From positions 3,482,501-3,546,500 of the forward strand of contig NZ_CP076134.1 in assembly GCF_018736085.1 (NCBI RefSeq): 64,000 nt of DNA, written 5' to 3'. Below are positions 34,845 to 43,790 of this stretch, piece after piece. Numbering within the stretch: the stretch's first letter is position 1; each line of letters starts with the position of its first letter. This DNA comes from Bradyrhizobium sediminis. GTDB taxonomy: Bacteria > Pseudomonadota > Alphaproteobacteria > Rhizobiales > Xanthobacteraceae. Position numbers and translations under genes: made by a program. Below the pieces are notes generated by a model. The model was not told the DNA's origin, did not search any database, and was given only the letters and a program-made list of their open reading frames with translations.

Positions 34845-36662
34845 ATGGCGCCTCCGCTGATCCAGTTGAAAGACATCAAGCTGACCTTCGGCGGTACGCC
34901 GCTGTTGTCGGGCGTCGAACTGTCGGTGTCGGCAGGCGAGCGCGTCTGCCTGATCGGCCGCAACGGCTCCGGTAAGTCGACGCTGCTCAAGATCGCCGCC
35001 GGCCTGGTCGAGCCCGACAGCGGCAGCCGTTTCGTGCAGCCTGGCGCCACCGTCCGCTATCTGCCGCAGGAGCCGGATTTCGACGGTTTTGCGACCACGC
35101 TGGCCTATGTGGAGGCGGGCCTTGGCCCCGGCGACGATCACTATCAGGCCCGCTATGTGCTGGAGCAGCTCGGCCTGCACGGCGACGAAGACCCCGCACA
35201 TCTCTCCGGCGGCGAAGCCCGCCGCGCCGCGCTGGCGCGGGTGCTGGCGCCCTCGCCCGACATCCTGCTGCTGGACGAACCCACCAACCATCTCGACCTC
35301 ACCACCATCGAATGGCTGGAGAGCGAACTCGGCGGCCGGCGTAGCGCGCTGGTCATCATCAGCCATGATCGCCGCTTCCTTTCCAACCTGTCGCGCTCGA
35401 CCGCCTGGCTCGATCGCGGCCAGATCAAGCAGATCGACCGCGGTTTCAGCGCCTTCGAGGAATGGCGCGACGAGGTGCTGGCCGAGGAAGAGCGCGACCA
35501 GCACAAGCTCGACCGCAAGATCGTCAATGAAGAGCACTGGCTGCGCTACGGCGTCTCCGGCCGCCGCAAGCGCAACGTCAAGCGGCTCGGCAATCTCTAC
35601 ACGCTGCGCCAGCAGCGGCGCGACTACCGCGGCGCCACCGGGAATGCCAACCTCGCCGCCGCCGAAGCCGACAAATCCGGCAAGCTCGTCATCGAAGCCA
35701 AGAACATCTCCAGGACCTATGGCGACCGCAAGATCGTCGACGGCTTCTCGATCCGGGTGCAGCGCGGCGACCGTATCGGCATCGTCGGTCCGAACGGCGC
35801 CGGCAAGACCACGCTGATCGAGATGCTGACCGGCGCCAAGCCGCCGGACAGCGGCACCATCCGCTTCGGCGCCAACATCGAGATGGCGACGCTGGACCAG
35901 CACCGCGAAAGCCTCGATCCCAAATCGACGCTGGCCGAAGCCCTGACCGGCGGCCGCGGCGACCATGTCATGGTCGGCGGCAAGCCGAAACACGTGGTCA
36001 GCTACATGAAGGACTTTCTGTTTGGACAGGAGCAGATGCGCACGCCGCTCGAGGTGCTTTCCGGCGGCGAACGCGGCCGGCTGATGCTGGCCCGCGCGCT
36101 GGCGAAGCCCTCCAACCTCCTGGTGCTGGACGAGCCGACCAACGACCTCGATCTCGAAACCCTCGACGTGCTGGAGGAAATGCTCGGCGACTACGAGGGC
36201 ACCGTGATCCTGATCAGCCATGACCGCGACTTCCTCGATCGCGTCGTGACCTCGGTGATCGCGCCGGAAGGCGACGGCCGCTGGATCGAGTATGCCGGCG
36301 GCTATACCGACATGCTGTCGCAGCGGGGCGCGGATCTGAGGCGCGAGGCAGTGAAGGCGGCGGCAACCGCCGCCGAAGAGAAACGGGAATCGAAAACCGG
36401 CACGCCATCAGGCACATCGAAGCGCCGGCTCAATTTCAACGAAAAGCACGCGCTGGAAACGCTGCCCAAGACCATCGCCAGGCTGCAGGCCGAAATCGCC
36501 AAGCAGCAGCGGCACCTTGACGATCCCAATTTGTTCCAGAAGGATCGCAAGAAGTTCGACCAAGCCTCTGATGCACTTACCAAAGCGCAAAAGGAACTGC
36601 AGGAAGCCGAGGACCGATGGCTGGAACTTGAAGTGCTGCGCGAAGAAATCGAACAGGCCTAA
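34845..36662 (+). CDS. ABC-F ATPase, Uup-like
   Basis: The 605-residue protein has two ATP-binding cassettes and no membrane segments. Cassette 1 has Walker A GRNGSGKST, signature LSGGEARRAALARVL and Walker B ILLLDEPTNHLD; cassette 2 has GPNGAGKTT, LSGGERGRLMLARAL and LLVLDEPTNDLD. The interdomain linker is basic (VSGRRKRNVKRLGNLYTLRQ), and a C-terminal coiled coil (LPKTIARLQAEIAKQQRH) is typical of Uup, which binds branched DNA or ribosomes. It is cytoplasmic, and probably co-transcribed with the DUF188 gene. Confidence 0.93.
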   Translation: MAPPLIQLKDIKLTFGGTPLLSGVELSVSAGERVCLIGRNGSGKSTLLKIAAGLVEPDSGSRFVQPGATVRYLPQEPDFDGFATTLAYVEAGLGPGDDHYQARYVLEQLGLHGDEDPAHLSGGEARRAALARVLAPSPDILLLDEPTNHLDLTTIEWLESELGGRRSALVIISHDRRFLSNLSRSTAWLDRGQIKQIDRGFSAFEEWRDEVLAEEERDQHKLDRKIVNEEHWLRYGVSGRRKRNVKRLGNLYTLRQQRRDYRGATGNANLAAAEADKSGKLVIEAKNISRTYGDRKIVDGFSIRVQRGDRIGIVGPNGAGKTTLIEMLTGAKPPDSGTIRFGANIEMATLDQHRESLDPKSTLAEALTGGRGDHVMVGGKPKHVVSYMKDFLFGQEQMRTPLEVLSGGERGRLMLARALAKPSNLLVLDEPTNDLDLETLDVLEEMLGDYEGTVILISHDRDFLDRVVTSVIAPEGDGRWIEYAGGYTDMLSQRGADLRREAVKAAATAAEEKRESKTGTPSGTSKRRLNFNEKHALETLPKTIARLQAEIAKQQRHLDDPNLFQKDRKKFDQASDALTKAQKELQEAEDRWLELEVLREEIEQA

Positions 36663-36681
36663 GCCGTCGGATATTTTCTAC

Positions 36682-36769
36682 CGTCATTGCGAGGAGCGAA
36701 GCGACGAAGCAATCCAGCTTTCTTTAATCAAGCAATAAGCTGGATTGCTTCGCTTCGCTCGCAATGACG
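36682..36769. repeat. Palindromic intergenic repeat, family A intact copy
   Basis: An 88-bp inverted repeat with ends CGTCATTGCGAG and CTCGCAATGACG. The arms contain AGCGACGAAGCAATCCAGCT and AGCTGGATTGCTTCGC, and the loop is short. This copy shows what the element broken by the IS110-family insertion at 17890/19650 looked like. Confidence 0.92.
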
Positions 36770-36794
36770 AGGACGCGAAACCGGAGTCGCCTCG

Positions 36795-37874
36795 ATGACC
36801 ACGCCGCTTGCCGCCAAGATCGCCCGCGAATACGGCACGCCTTGCGCCGTCATCGACATGGAGCGCGTGGAGCGCAACATCGCGCGGATCCAGGCCGCCT
36901 GCGATGCGGCCGGGGTCGCCAACCGGCCGCATATCAAGACCCACAAGAGCCCTGTCCTGGCGCGGCTGCAGATCGCGGCCGGCGCCAAGGGCATCACCTG
37001 CCAGAAGCTCGGCGAGGCCGAGGTAATGGCGAACGCCGGGATCGACGACATCCTGATCAGCTACAATCTGATCGGCGAGGAGAAAATGACCCGGCTCGGC
37101 GCACTGCAGGCCAAGGCCAATATGACGGTCGCCGCCGATAATTCGACCGTGATTGCCGGCCTGCCGCAGGCGGCAACCGCTTCCGGCCGGCCGCTCTCGG
37201 TCGTGGTCGAGTGCGACACCGGGCGCAAGCGCGCCGGGGTCGAAACCCCAGCCGAAGCTATCGCACTGGCGCGCGAGATCGCAGCGTCGAAGGGATTGCT
37301 GTTCGCGGGCTTCATGCTGTACCCGACCGAAACCGGCTGGGCGGAAGCGCAGAAGTTCTACGACGAGGCGCTGGCCGGGGTGCGCGCGCACGGGCTCGAC
37401 GCGGCAATCGTCTCCACCGGCGGCACGCCGAACCTGAAAAATGTCGGCAAGCTCAAGGGCGCCACCGAGCACCGGCCCGGCACCTATATCTATAACGACC
37501 GCATGCAGGTCGCCGCCGGCGTCGCCAGCTGGGACGATTGCGCGCTGAATATCTATTCGACCGTGGTCAGCCGCGCCGGCCCGGACCGCGGCATTCTCGA
37601 CGCCGGCTCGAAGACGCTGACCTCGGACACCGGCGGCCTTGAGGGCCACGGCCTGATCCTCGAACATCCCGAGGCCAAGATCGCCCGTTTCGCCGAGGAA
37701 CACGGATTCCTCGACCTGACCCGCAGCAACACCCGCCCCAATGTCGGCGATGTCGTGCGGATCGTGCCCAATCATGTGTGCGTCGTCGTCAACATGATGG
37801 ACGAGGTGGTGATGGTGCGCGGCGAGGAAATCGTCGGCACGCTGCCGGTGGCGGCAAGGGGGAAGCTGCGGTAG
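36795..37874 (+). CDS. DSD1-type PLP enzyme (D-threonine aldolase/D-serine dehydratase family)
   Basis: The 359-residue enzyme has an alanine-racemase-like PLP barrel with the Schiff-base Lys in RPHIKTHKSP (near residue 49), a VECDTGRKRAG strand and a C-terminal metal site HVCVVVNMMDEV (His and Cys), as in the metal-dependent D-threonine aldolase and D-serine dehydratase family. It cleaves or dehydrates D-3-hydroxy amino acids; which substrate is not resolved. It is flanked on both sides by family A palindromic repeats. Confidence 0.88.
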   Translation: MTTPLAAKIAREYGTPCAVIDMERVERNIARIQAACDAAGVANRPHIKTHKSPVLARLQIAAGAKGITCQKLGEAEVMANAGIDDILISYNLIGEEKMTRLGALQAKANMTVAADNSTVIAGLPQAATASGRPLSVVVECDTGRKRAGVETPAEAIALAREIAASKGLLFAGFMLYPTETGWAEAQKFYDEALAGVRAHGLDAAIVSTGGTPNLKNVGKLKGATEHRPGTYIYNDRMQVAAGVASWDDCALNIYSTVVSRAGPDRGILDAGSKTLTSDTGGLEGHGLILEHPEAKIARFAEEHGFLDLTRSNTRPNVGDVVRIVPNHVCVVVNMMDEVVMVRGEEIVGTLPVAARGKLR

Positions 37875-37891
37875 GCACTATCGCATCCCAC

Positions 37892-38011
37892 CGTCATTGC
37901 GAGGAGCGCAGCGACGAAGCAATCCATATTTCCGTACGCGGCACTATGGATTGCTTCGCGGAGTTTATCATCGGGCGGCGCTTCGCGCCGACCCGTTGGC
38001 TCGCAATGACG
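37892..38011. repeat. Palindromic intergenic repeat, family A, expanded copy
   Basis: A 120-bp element with ends CGTCATTGCGAGGAG and GCTCGCAATGACG. The arms include GCGACGAAGCAATCCATA and TATGGATTGCTTCGC. The right arm carries an extra 35-40 bp (around 37966-38000, GGGCGGCGCTTCGCGCCGACCC, itself a hairpin split as GGCG...CGCC) before the outer arm resumes, so it is an insertion-bearing copy. Confidence 0.85.
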
Positions 38012-38014
38012 AGG

Positions 38015-39253
38015 TCAGATTTTTCGGTCAAGCCACCTCAACACACCCTTCCCCGCCGCCGCCCCCGTCGCGAACGAGGCCTGCAGCAGATAGCCGCCGG
38101 TCGGCGCTTCCCAGTCGAGCATTTCACCAGCAGCGAACACGCCGGGCAAACGGCGGATCATGAAATCGGCATCGAGTTGATCGAACGCGATCCCGCCCGC
38201 GGTCGAGATCGCACGCGCGATCGCGGCAATGCCGGTGAGCCTGATCGGCACCGCATTGATCAATCCAGCGAGTTTTTCCGTCGGCAGCGACGAAAGCGAC
38301 GCTCCGGATACCGCCGCCGCCTCCTGCAGCAGGCCAATGGCGACAGGCGACAGATGCGCCGCCTTGCGCAGCCAGTTTGAAAGGGATTGCTTGCCGCGGG
38401 GGGCAGACAGCCGGGCAACCAGATCGGAGATTTCCAGATCGGGCCGCAAGGCGACATGCAGGGTTGCCAGCCCCGAACCGGCGATGGCCTCGCGCAACAC
38501 AGCCGACAGCGCATAGACCGCGCCGCCCTCGATGCCGGTCCGTGTGACCATGGCCTCGCCGCGAACGCTATGTTCGCCGAACGACAGCGCTACGCCCTTG
38601 AGCGGATGGCCTTCGAAGCGATTGCGAAAGACATCGGACCAGGCGACGGTGAAGCCGCAATTGGCTGGTCTGAGCGGCGATATCGTCACGCCCTCGGCCG
38701 CGAGTATTTTTACCCATGCGCCGGTCGCCCCAAGCCGCGGCCAGCTGGCGCCGCCGAGCGCGAGCACGGTGGCGTGCGCACCGACAACGCGCGGTCCGTC
38801 GGGCGTTTCAAACAGCAATCGGCCCTGCTCGTCCCAGCCGGCCCAGCGGTGGCGCAGCGCGAATTTCACGCCCATGGAGTCCAGCTTCCGCAGCCAGGCG
38901 CGCAGCAGCGGCGAGGCCTTCAACGCTTCAGGGAATACGCGGCCGCTGGAGCCGACGAAGGTCGGCTGCCCCAGCGCCTCGCTCCATTTGCGCAGAGCAT
39001 CCGGCGGAAACGCCTTGATCGCGTCGGCCAGCAGCGGCTGCGCCTCGCCATAACGCGCGAGAAACGCCGGCAGCTTCTCGCTGTGGGTCAGATTGAGCCC
39101 GCCGCGCCCCGCCATCAGGAACTTGCGGCCTGCCGACGGCATCGCGTCATAGACGGTGACGCGCGCGCCACCCTGCGCCAGCACCTCGGCGGCCATCAGG
39201 CCGGCGGGACCGGCGCCGATGACGGCGACGTGGTTCTTTGGAATTGAAGACAT
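38015..39253 (-). CDS. BaiN/HI0933-type flavoprotein (TIGR03862 group)
   Basis: The 412-residue protein starts with an FAD Rossmann site (VAVIGAGPAGLMAAEVLAQG) and has AGRKFLMAGRGGLNLTHSE, TVLALGGASWPRLGATG and a final FAGEMLDWEAPTGGYLLQAS, which matches the G-E-x-LD-x-x-A-x-x-GGYNLQ signature of HI0933/BaiN. Such enzymes are NAD(P)/FAD oxidoreductases; BaiN reduces double bonds of bile-acid intermediates, but the substrate here is unknown. The start at 39253 begins directly before the FAD motif. Confidence 0.9.
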   Translation of the reverse strand: MSSIPKNHVAVIGAGPAGLMAAEVLAQGGARVTVYDAMPSAGRKFLMAGRGGLNLTHSEKLPAFLARYGEAQPLLADAIKAFPPDALRKWSEALGQPTFVGSSGRVFPEALKASPLLRAWLRKLDSMGVKFALRHRWAGWDEQGRLLFETPDGPRVVGAHATVLALGGASWPRLGATGAWVKILAAEGVTISPLRPANCGFTVAWSDVFRNRFEGHPLKGVALSFGEHSVRGEAMVTRTGIEGGAVYALSAVLREAIAGSGLATLHVALRPDLEISDLVARLSAPRGKQSLSNWLRKAAHLSPVAIGLLQEAAAVSGASLSSLPTEKLAGLINAVPIRLTGIAAIARAISTAGGIAFDQLDADFMIRRLPGVFAAGEMLDWEAPTGGYLLQASFATGAAAGKGVLRWLDRKI

Positions 39254-39292
39254 GAAGAGACTGTAGGCGTTATCGGCTGAACACAACACAGT

Positions 39293-39323
39293 CGTCATGC
39301 CCGGGCTTGACCCGGGCATGACG
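39293..39323. terminator. Perfect 13-bp stem hairpin
   Basis: CGTCATGCCCGGG and CCCGGGCATGACG form a 13-bp perfect stem around the loop CTTGA. It lies between the SDR gene (downstream end at 39452) and the flavoprotein gene (start 39253), so it can act as a terminator of the long catabolic run on the minus strand. No U-run follows, and the sequence is also a repeat unit of this genome type. Confidence 0.45.
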
Positions 39324-39334
39324 AAGGGGGTTTT

Positions 39335-39435
39335 CGTCATTCCGGGGCGATGCGCAGCATCGAACCCGGAATCTCGAAATTCCCCGATGTGCAATTGCAC
39401 ATCTGAGGTTCGCGCTGAGGCGCGCCCCGGAATGA
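39335..39435. repeat. Palindromic intergenic repeat, family B copy 2
   Basis: 101 bp with ends CGTCATTCCGGGGCG and CGCCCCGGAATGACG. The inner part (GAACCCGGAATCTCGA) matches 12938-13019, and an additional small hairpin, GATGTGCAATTGCACATC (39384-39401), is present. It sits between the SDR gene end and the 13-bp hairpin. Confidence 0.85.
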
Positions 39436-39451
39436 CGCTTTGAAACAATCG

Positions 39452-40369
39452 CTACAGCTTGATCCCCGCCCGCGCCGCGGCCTGGGCGACATATTTCTGG
39501 GTCTGCTGGAACGCGCCTTCCAGCGCCTTCGCCTTCGACATGTCGGCGATCTCGGAAAAATGCGCGGCGACCGCATCGGGAGTCCAGTCGGATTGGGCCA
39601 GGTTGATGCCCTCGGTTTCCATGACCTTGATCACCGCGAACGAGCCCGCGCCGGCGCCCATGATGGTGCGGGTCGGCGCGTCCTCGCTGAGCAGGTACTC
39701 CACCGCAGGCGTAATCGCCTCCGGCTTCAACAGCGCCTGCGCCTGCGGCGGCAGCAGTTCTTCCGTCATGCGCGTCGCTGCGGTCGGCGAGATCGTGTTG
39801 ACGCGGATGTTGTTCTTGCGGCCCTCTTCCGCCAGCACGTTCATCAGTCCGACCATGCCGGCTTTCGCAGCACCGTAATTGGCCTGGCCGAAATTGCCGA
39901 ACAGGCCGGACGACGAGGTGGTGATGACGATGCGGCCGTAGTTGCGCTCGCGCATGCCGTCCCACACCGCCTTGCAACAATAGAAGGTGCCGGTGAGATG
40001 CACGTCGAGCACCTTGGCGAAGTCGGCCACCTCCATCTTGGCAAACGACTTGTCGCGTAAAATGCCGGCGTTGGCGCAGAGCAGGTCGACGCTGCCCCAC
40101 TCGCTGGTGGCGCGAGCCACCATCGCCTTGACCTGCTCGAAATTCGAGACGTCGGCGCCGTCGGCCATCGCCGTGCCACCTGCCTTGCGGATTTCCTCGA
40201 CCACGGTTTCGGCCGGGGTCAGCGACCCGCCGGTGCCGTCGCGGGCGCCGCCGAAGTCGTTGACCACGACCTTGGCGCCGCGGCTCGCCAATCCCAGCGC
40301 GTGCGCCCGTCCAAGACCATTGCCCGCGCCGGTAACGATGGCGACGCGCCCGTCAAACCTGATTGCCAT
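39452..40369 (-). CDS. SDR, (3R)-hydroxyacyl-CoA dehydrogenase-like
   Basis: The 305-residue short-chain dehydrogenase has TGAGNGLGRAHALGLASRG as NAD site, VNDFGG, CANAGI, and the Ser/Tyr/Lys catalytic set in TTSSSGLFGNFGQANYGAAKAG. The N-terminal RFDGRVAIVTGAGNGLGRA, followed by KVVVNDFGGARDGTGGS, closely resembles the dehydrogenase domain of peroxisomal multifunctional enzyme 2. With the MaoC hydratase encoded upstream it would make a (3R)-specific hydration/dehydrogenation pair of beta-oxidation. The start at 40369 begins the conserved region. Confidence 0.88.
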   Translation of the reverse strand: MAIRFDGRVAIVTGAGNGLGRAHALGLASRGAKVVVNDFGGARDGTGGSLTPAETVVEEIRKAGGTAMADGADVSNFEQVKAMVARATSEWGSVDLLCANAGILRDKSFAKMEVADFAKVLDVHLTGTFYCCKAVWDGMRERNYGRIVITTSSSGLFGNFGQANYGAAKAGMVGLMNVLAEEGRKNNIRVNTISPTAATRMTEELLPPQAQALLKPEAITPAVEYLLSEDAPTRTIMGAGAGSFAVIKVMETEGINLAQSDWTPDAVAAHFSEIADMSKAKALEGAFQQTQKYVAQAAARAGIKL

Positions 40370-40414
40370 GAGTAAGATTCCCGAATTTATGAAGTCAATC
40401 GATGACGTCTTCTT

Positions 40415-40554
40415 CCTTCTCCCCTTGTGGGAGAAGGTGGCGCGGACGAAGTCCGTGCCGGATGAGGGGTCGTTCACCGCGGAGAGAAACCCCTCACCCG
40501 GCTTCATCTCGCTTCGCTCGATTACGCCACCCCCTCCCACAAGGGGAGAGGGTG
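40415..40554. repeat. Palindromic intergenic repeat, family E
   Basis: About 140 bp starting CTTCTCCCCTTGTGGGAG and ending CTCCCACAAGGGGAGAG. The inner arms carry GATGAGGGGT and ACCCCTCA. It can fold into a long hairpin and fills most of the 265-bp gap between the SDR and MaoC genes. Only one copy is in the window; the type is familiar from rhizobial genomes. Confidence 0.75.
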
Positions 40555-40634
40555 CGGCGAGCATCCGTCAAGAGAGTGACGGTTTTTGAGCAGCGATGGG
40601 TGGCTAGGTCAAGCCCGGCGATGACGATTGAGGC

Positions 40635-41114
40635 CTATGCGAAATAGATCAGGCCGAGCCAGTCGGCCACCAGCGCGGGTTTTTCCTCGCCCTCGATCTC
40701 GACGGTGACATTGGTGCGCGACAGCAGTTCGGTCGGCTTGCGCAGCTTGGCTTCCGCGAGCGTAAAGCGGCCGCGGACGCGCTTGCCGGAACGCACCGGC
40801 GAAAGGAAGCGCAGTTTATCGAAGCCGTAATTGACGCCCATGGTGGTGCCCGCGATCACGGGCATCACCTCGTAGGACATGATGCTCAGCAGCGACATGG
40901 TCAGGAAGCCATGCGCCACCGTGCCGCCGAACGCGGTCTCGCGTTTGGCGCGCTCGGGATCGACATGGATGAACTGATGATCCTCGATCACATCGGCATA
41001 GACGTCGATCCGGTTCTGATCGAGCAGATGCCATGATGACACCCCGACTTCGTGGCCGACCATGTTCTGATAGGCTTGAAGCGAGATCGGGGGCTTCTTC
41101 CAGACTTCATTCAT
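40635..41114 (-). CDS. MaoC-family (R)-enoyl-CoA hydratase
   Basis: The 159-residue hot-dog protein has the hydratase-2 active site: YADVIEDHQFIHVD (catalytic Asp and His) and AFGGTVAHGFLTMSLL, followed by VNYGFDKLRFLSPV. It hydrates trans-2-enoyl-CoA to (3R)-hydroxyacyl-CoA. It starts 3 bp after the acyl-CoA synthetase stop codon, so the two are co-transcribed. With the downstream SDR it makes a split equivalent of multifunctional enzyme 2. Confidence 0.9.
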   Translation of the reverse strand: MNEVWKKPPISLQAYQNMVGHEVGVSSWHLLDQNRIDVYADVIEDHQFIHVDPERAKRETAFGGTVAHGFLTMSLLSIMSYEVMPVIAGTTMGVNYGFDKLRFLSPVRSGKRVRGRFTLAEAKLRKPTELLSRTNVTVEIEGEEKPALVADWLGLIYFA

Positions 41115-41117
41115 TCC

Positions 41118-42854
41118 TTAGTTCTCCGACGATCCGGCCGCCCGCACCTTTTGCAGCTCCGGGAAATCCTCTTCGCGGAATTCGTCGCCCCTCAAGGGAT
41201 CGCCGCGATCATTGTCATGCTCCAGCCGGCGCAACTGCACGCGGCGGATTTTTCCGGAAATCGTCTTCGGCAATTCCGTCACCAGTTCGATGCGCCGGAT
41301 GCGCTTGAACGGCGCCAGCCGCGTGTGCAGATGCTGGAAGATCGATAACGCGGTTTCCGCCGAGCGCTCCGCGCCCGATACCAGTAGCACATAGGCTTTC
41401 GGGATCGCCAGCCGGATCGGATCCGGACTGGGCACGACCGCGGCCTCCGCCACCTTCTCATGCTCCAGCAAAATGCTTTCGAGTTCGAACGGGCTGATCC
41501 GGTAATCCGACGACTTGAAGACATCGTCGGAACGGCCGACGAAGGTCAAATAGCCCTCCTCGTCGGCAAACACCACGTCACCGCTGCGGTAGAGATTGCC
41601 GTCGGCGCCGGAGAGTTTGCCGTCGTCGCCCTGATAGCCCTGCATCAGGCCGGCGGGCCTGACGTCCCCGAGCAACAGGGTGACCTCGCCCTCCTTGGTG
41701 ATGTGCCCGTCGATATCGCTGATCTGGACGCGGTAACCCGGCAGCGGGCGGCCCATCGATCCGACCTTGACCTTCTGCCCCGGCGAATTGCCGGCCAGCG
41801 CGGTGGTCTCGGTCTGGCCGTAGCCGTCGCGGATTGTCAGCCCCCAGGCGGCGCGCACCTGATCGATCACTTCAGGATTGAGCGGCTCGCCGGCGCCGCA
41901 GACTTCGCGCAACGACACCTTGAAGGTGTCGAGCTTCTCCTGGATGAACAGCCGCCACACCGTCGGCGGCGCGCACAGCGTGGTGACGCCGCAGCGGCCG
42001 ATGGTCGCGAGCAGTCCCTTGGCGTCGAAGCGCGGCTGGTTGACCACGAACACGGTGGCGCCGGCGTTCCACGGCGCGAAGAAGCAGCTCCAGGCGTGTT
42101 TGGCCCAGCCGGGGGAGGAAATGTTCAGATGCACGTCGCCCGGCTGCAGGCCGAGCCAGAACATGGTCGAGAGCGCGCCGACCGGATAGCTGCGCTGGCT
42201 GTGGCGCACCAGTTTCGGTTTGGCGGTCGTGCCGGAAGTGAAATACAGCAGCATCGGATCGTCGGCGCCGGTCGGTCCGTCAGGCACAAAACCTTCCGCA
42301 AACTCCGCGACCTGCTCGTAAGCCAGCCAGCCGTCCTGCTTCGAGGATGCACCGACCACGATCCGAACAAGCCGTTCGGCGCCGAGACCTGAGAATTTCG
42401 CGACCTGATCCTGCGTCGCCACCACGACCTTGGCGCGGCCGCGATCCAGCCGGTCGCGCAATTCGTCCGGCGTCAGCAACGTGGTGGCGGGGATCACCAC
42501 CACCCCGAGCTTCATCGCCGCCAGCATGGTCTCCCACAGCGGCACGACATTGCCGAGCAGCAAGAGCAGATGATCGCCGCGCTTCAAGCCCTGCGCGCGC
42601 AGGAAATTGGCGACTTGATTGGAACGGCGGGACAGCGCCTCAAAGGAGAGTTTGGTTTCGCGGTTGCTGCCGGCATCGACGATCCACAGCGCCGCGCGAT
42701 CCCTGCTGTCGGGGTTGCGCGCCAGCTCCGCGTCGAACCAGTCCAGCGCCCAGTTGAACGGCGCCGGATCCGGCCAGCGGAAATCCGCAACCGCCTTGTC
42801 GTAATCGGTCCGATGCCTGAGGAGGAATGCGCGCGCTTCTTGGAATGTCGTCAT
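41118..42854 (-). CDS. AMP-forming acyl-CoA synthetase
   Basis: The 578-residue adenylate-forming ligase has the P-loop-like YFTSGTTAKPKLVRH (A3), DGYGQTETT (A5), YRSGDVVFADEEGYLTFVGR (A7-A8) and PKTISGKIRR with the catalytic Lys (A10). The sequence resembles the benzoate/medium-chain acyl-CoA ligase branch. It activates a carboxylic acid to its CoA ester with ATP; the substrate is unknown. The start at 42854 follows the mmsB stop codon by 10 bp, so it belongs to the valine-degradation run. Confidence 0.9.
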   Translation of the reverse strand: MTTFQEARAFLLRHRTDYDKAVADFRWPDPAPFNWALDWFDAELARNPDSRDRAALWIVDAGSNRETKLSFEALSRRSNQVANFLRAQGLKRGDHLLLLLGNVVPLWETMLAAMKLGVVVIPATTLLTPDELRDRLDRGRAKVVVATQDQVAKFSGLGAERLVRIVVGASSKQDGWLAYEQVAEFAEGFVPDGPTGADDPMLLYFTSGTTAKPKLVRHSQRSYPVGALSTMFWLGLQPGDVHLNISSPGWAKHAWSCFFAPWNAGATVFVVNQPRFDAKGLLATIGRCGVTTLCAPPTVWRLFIQEKLDTFKVSLREVCGAGEPLNPEVIDQVRAAWGLTIRDGYGQTETTALAGNSPGQKVKVGSMGRPLPGYRVQISDIDGHITKEGEVTLLLGDVRPAGLMQGYQGDDGKLSGADGNLYRSGDVVFADEEGYLTFVGRSDDVFKSSDYRISPFELESILLEHEKVAEAAVVPSPDPIRLAIPKAYVLLVSGAERSAETALSIFQHLHTRLAPFKRIRRIELVTELPKTISGKIRRVQLRRLEHDNDRGDPLRGDEFREEDFPELQKVRAAGSSEN

Positions 42855-42864
42855 CGATTGCCTG

Positions 42865-43752
42865 TCATTTGCCGGCCAGACTCCGCACGTGCTGGATGAT
42901 CCCCGAGAAATCCACCCCGCCATGCCCGGCGGCGTCGAATGCCTTGTAGATTTCCTGCGCATGCTTGCCAAGCGGCGTCGCAGCACCCGTCGCCTTGGCG
43001 GCGTCCTGCGCCAGCGTGAGGTCCTTCACCATCAGGGTCGAGGCAAAGCCGGGCTTGTAGTCGTTGTTCGCGGGCGAGGTCGGCACCGGGCCCGGCACCG
43101 GGCAATAGGATGTCAGCGCCCAGCATTGTCCCGATGAGGTCGAGGCGACGTCGAACAGCGCCTGATGCGACAACCCCAGTTTTTCGGCGAGCGCAAAGGC
43201 CTCGCCGACCGCGATCATGGAAACGGCCAGGATCATGTTGTTGCAGATTTTCGCCGCCTGCCCGGCACCGGCGCCGCCGCAATGCACGATCTTCTTGCCC
43301 ATCTTCTCCAACACAGGCTTGGCCGCCGCGAACGCCTTGTCGTCGCCGCCGCACATGAAGGTCAGCGTCGCACCCTTGGCGCCGCCGGTGCCGCCGGACA
43401 CCGGCGCGTCGACCGAGGCGACGCCATTTTTCGCCGCCAGCGCATGGGCCTGCTTGGCGCTTTCGACGTCGATGGTTGAGCAGTCGATGATCAGGGTTCC
43501 CTTGGTCATCACCGGTACGACTTCAGTCCAGACCGACAGCACGTGCTTGCCCGCGGGCAGCATCGTGATCACGGTGTCGGCGCCCTGCACCGCGGCCGTC
43601 GCGCTGTCGGCGATCGCAGCGCCGTCCGCCTTGGCCTGATTGCGCGACGCTTCCACGAGGTCGAACGCGATCACCTTGTGGCCGCCCTTGACCAGATTGG
43701 CCGCCATCGGCCCACCCATATTGCCGAGACCGATGAATGCGATCGTTGCCAT
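42865..43752 (-). CDS. mmsB: 3-hydroxyisobutyrate dehydrogenase
   Basis: The 295-residue beta-hydroxyacid dehydrogenase oxidises 3-hydroxyisobutyrate to methylmalonate semialdehyde in valine degradation. It has IAFIGLGNMGGPMAANLVKGG (NAD site), VDAPVSGGTGGAKGATLTFM (substrate loop) and GAGAGQAAKICNNM with the catalytic Lys (about residue 170). GGAGG lies upstream of the ATG. The gene follows the 3-hydroxyisobutyryl-CoA hydrolase by 38 bp. Confidence 0.95.
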   Translation of the reverse strand: MATIAFIGLGNMGGPMAANLVKGGHKVIAFDLVEASRNQAKADGAAIADSATAAVQGADTVITMLPAGKHVLSVWTEVVPVMTKGTLIIDCSTIDVESAKQAHALAAKNGVASVDAPVSGGTGGAKGATLTFMCGGDDKAFAAAKPVLEKMGKKIVHCGGAGAGQAAKICNNMILAVSMIAVGEAFALAEKLGLSHQALFDVASTSSGQCWALTSYCPVPGPVPTSPANNDYKPGFASTLMVKDLTLAQDAAKATGAATPLGKHAQEIYKAFDAAGHGGVDFSGIIQHVRSLAGK

Positions 43753-43790
43753 GGTATTTCCTCCGCTTGGGTCGTTGCTGTTCTTGTTGG

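Noticed and set aside
39293..40554. Cluster of palindromes considered as a CRISPR array
   Set aside because: The units differ in sequence and length and lack regular spacers. They belong to three different intergenic repeat families.
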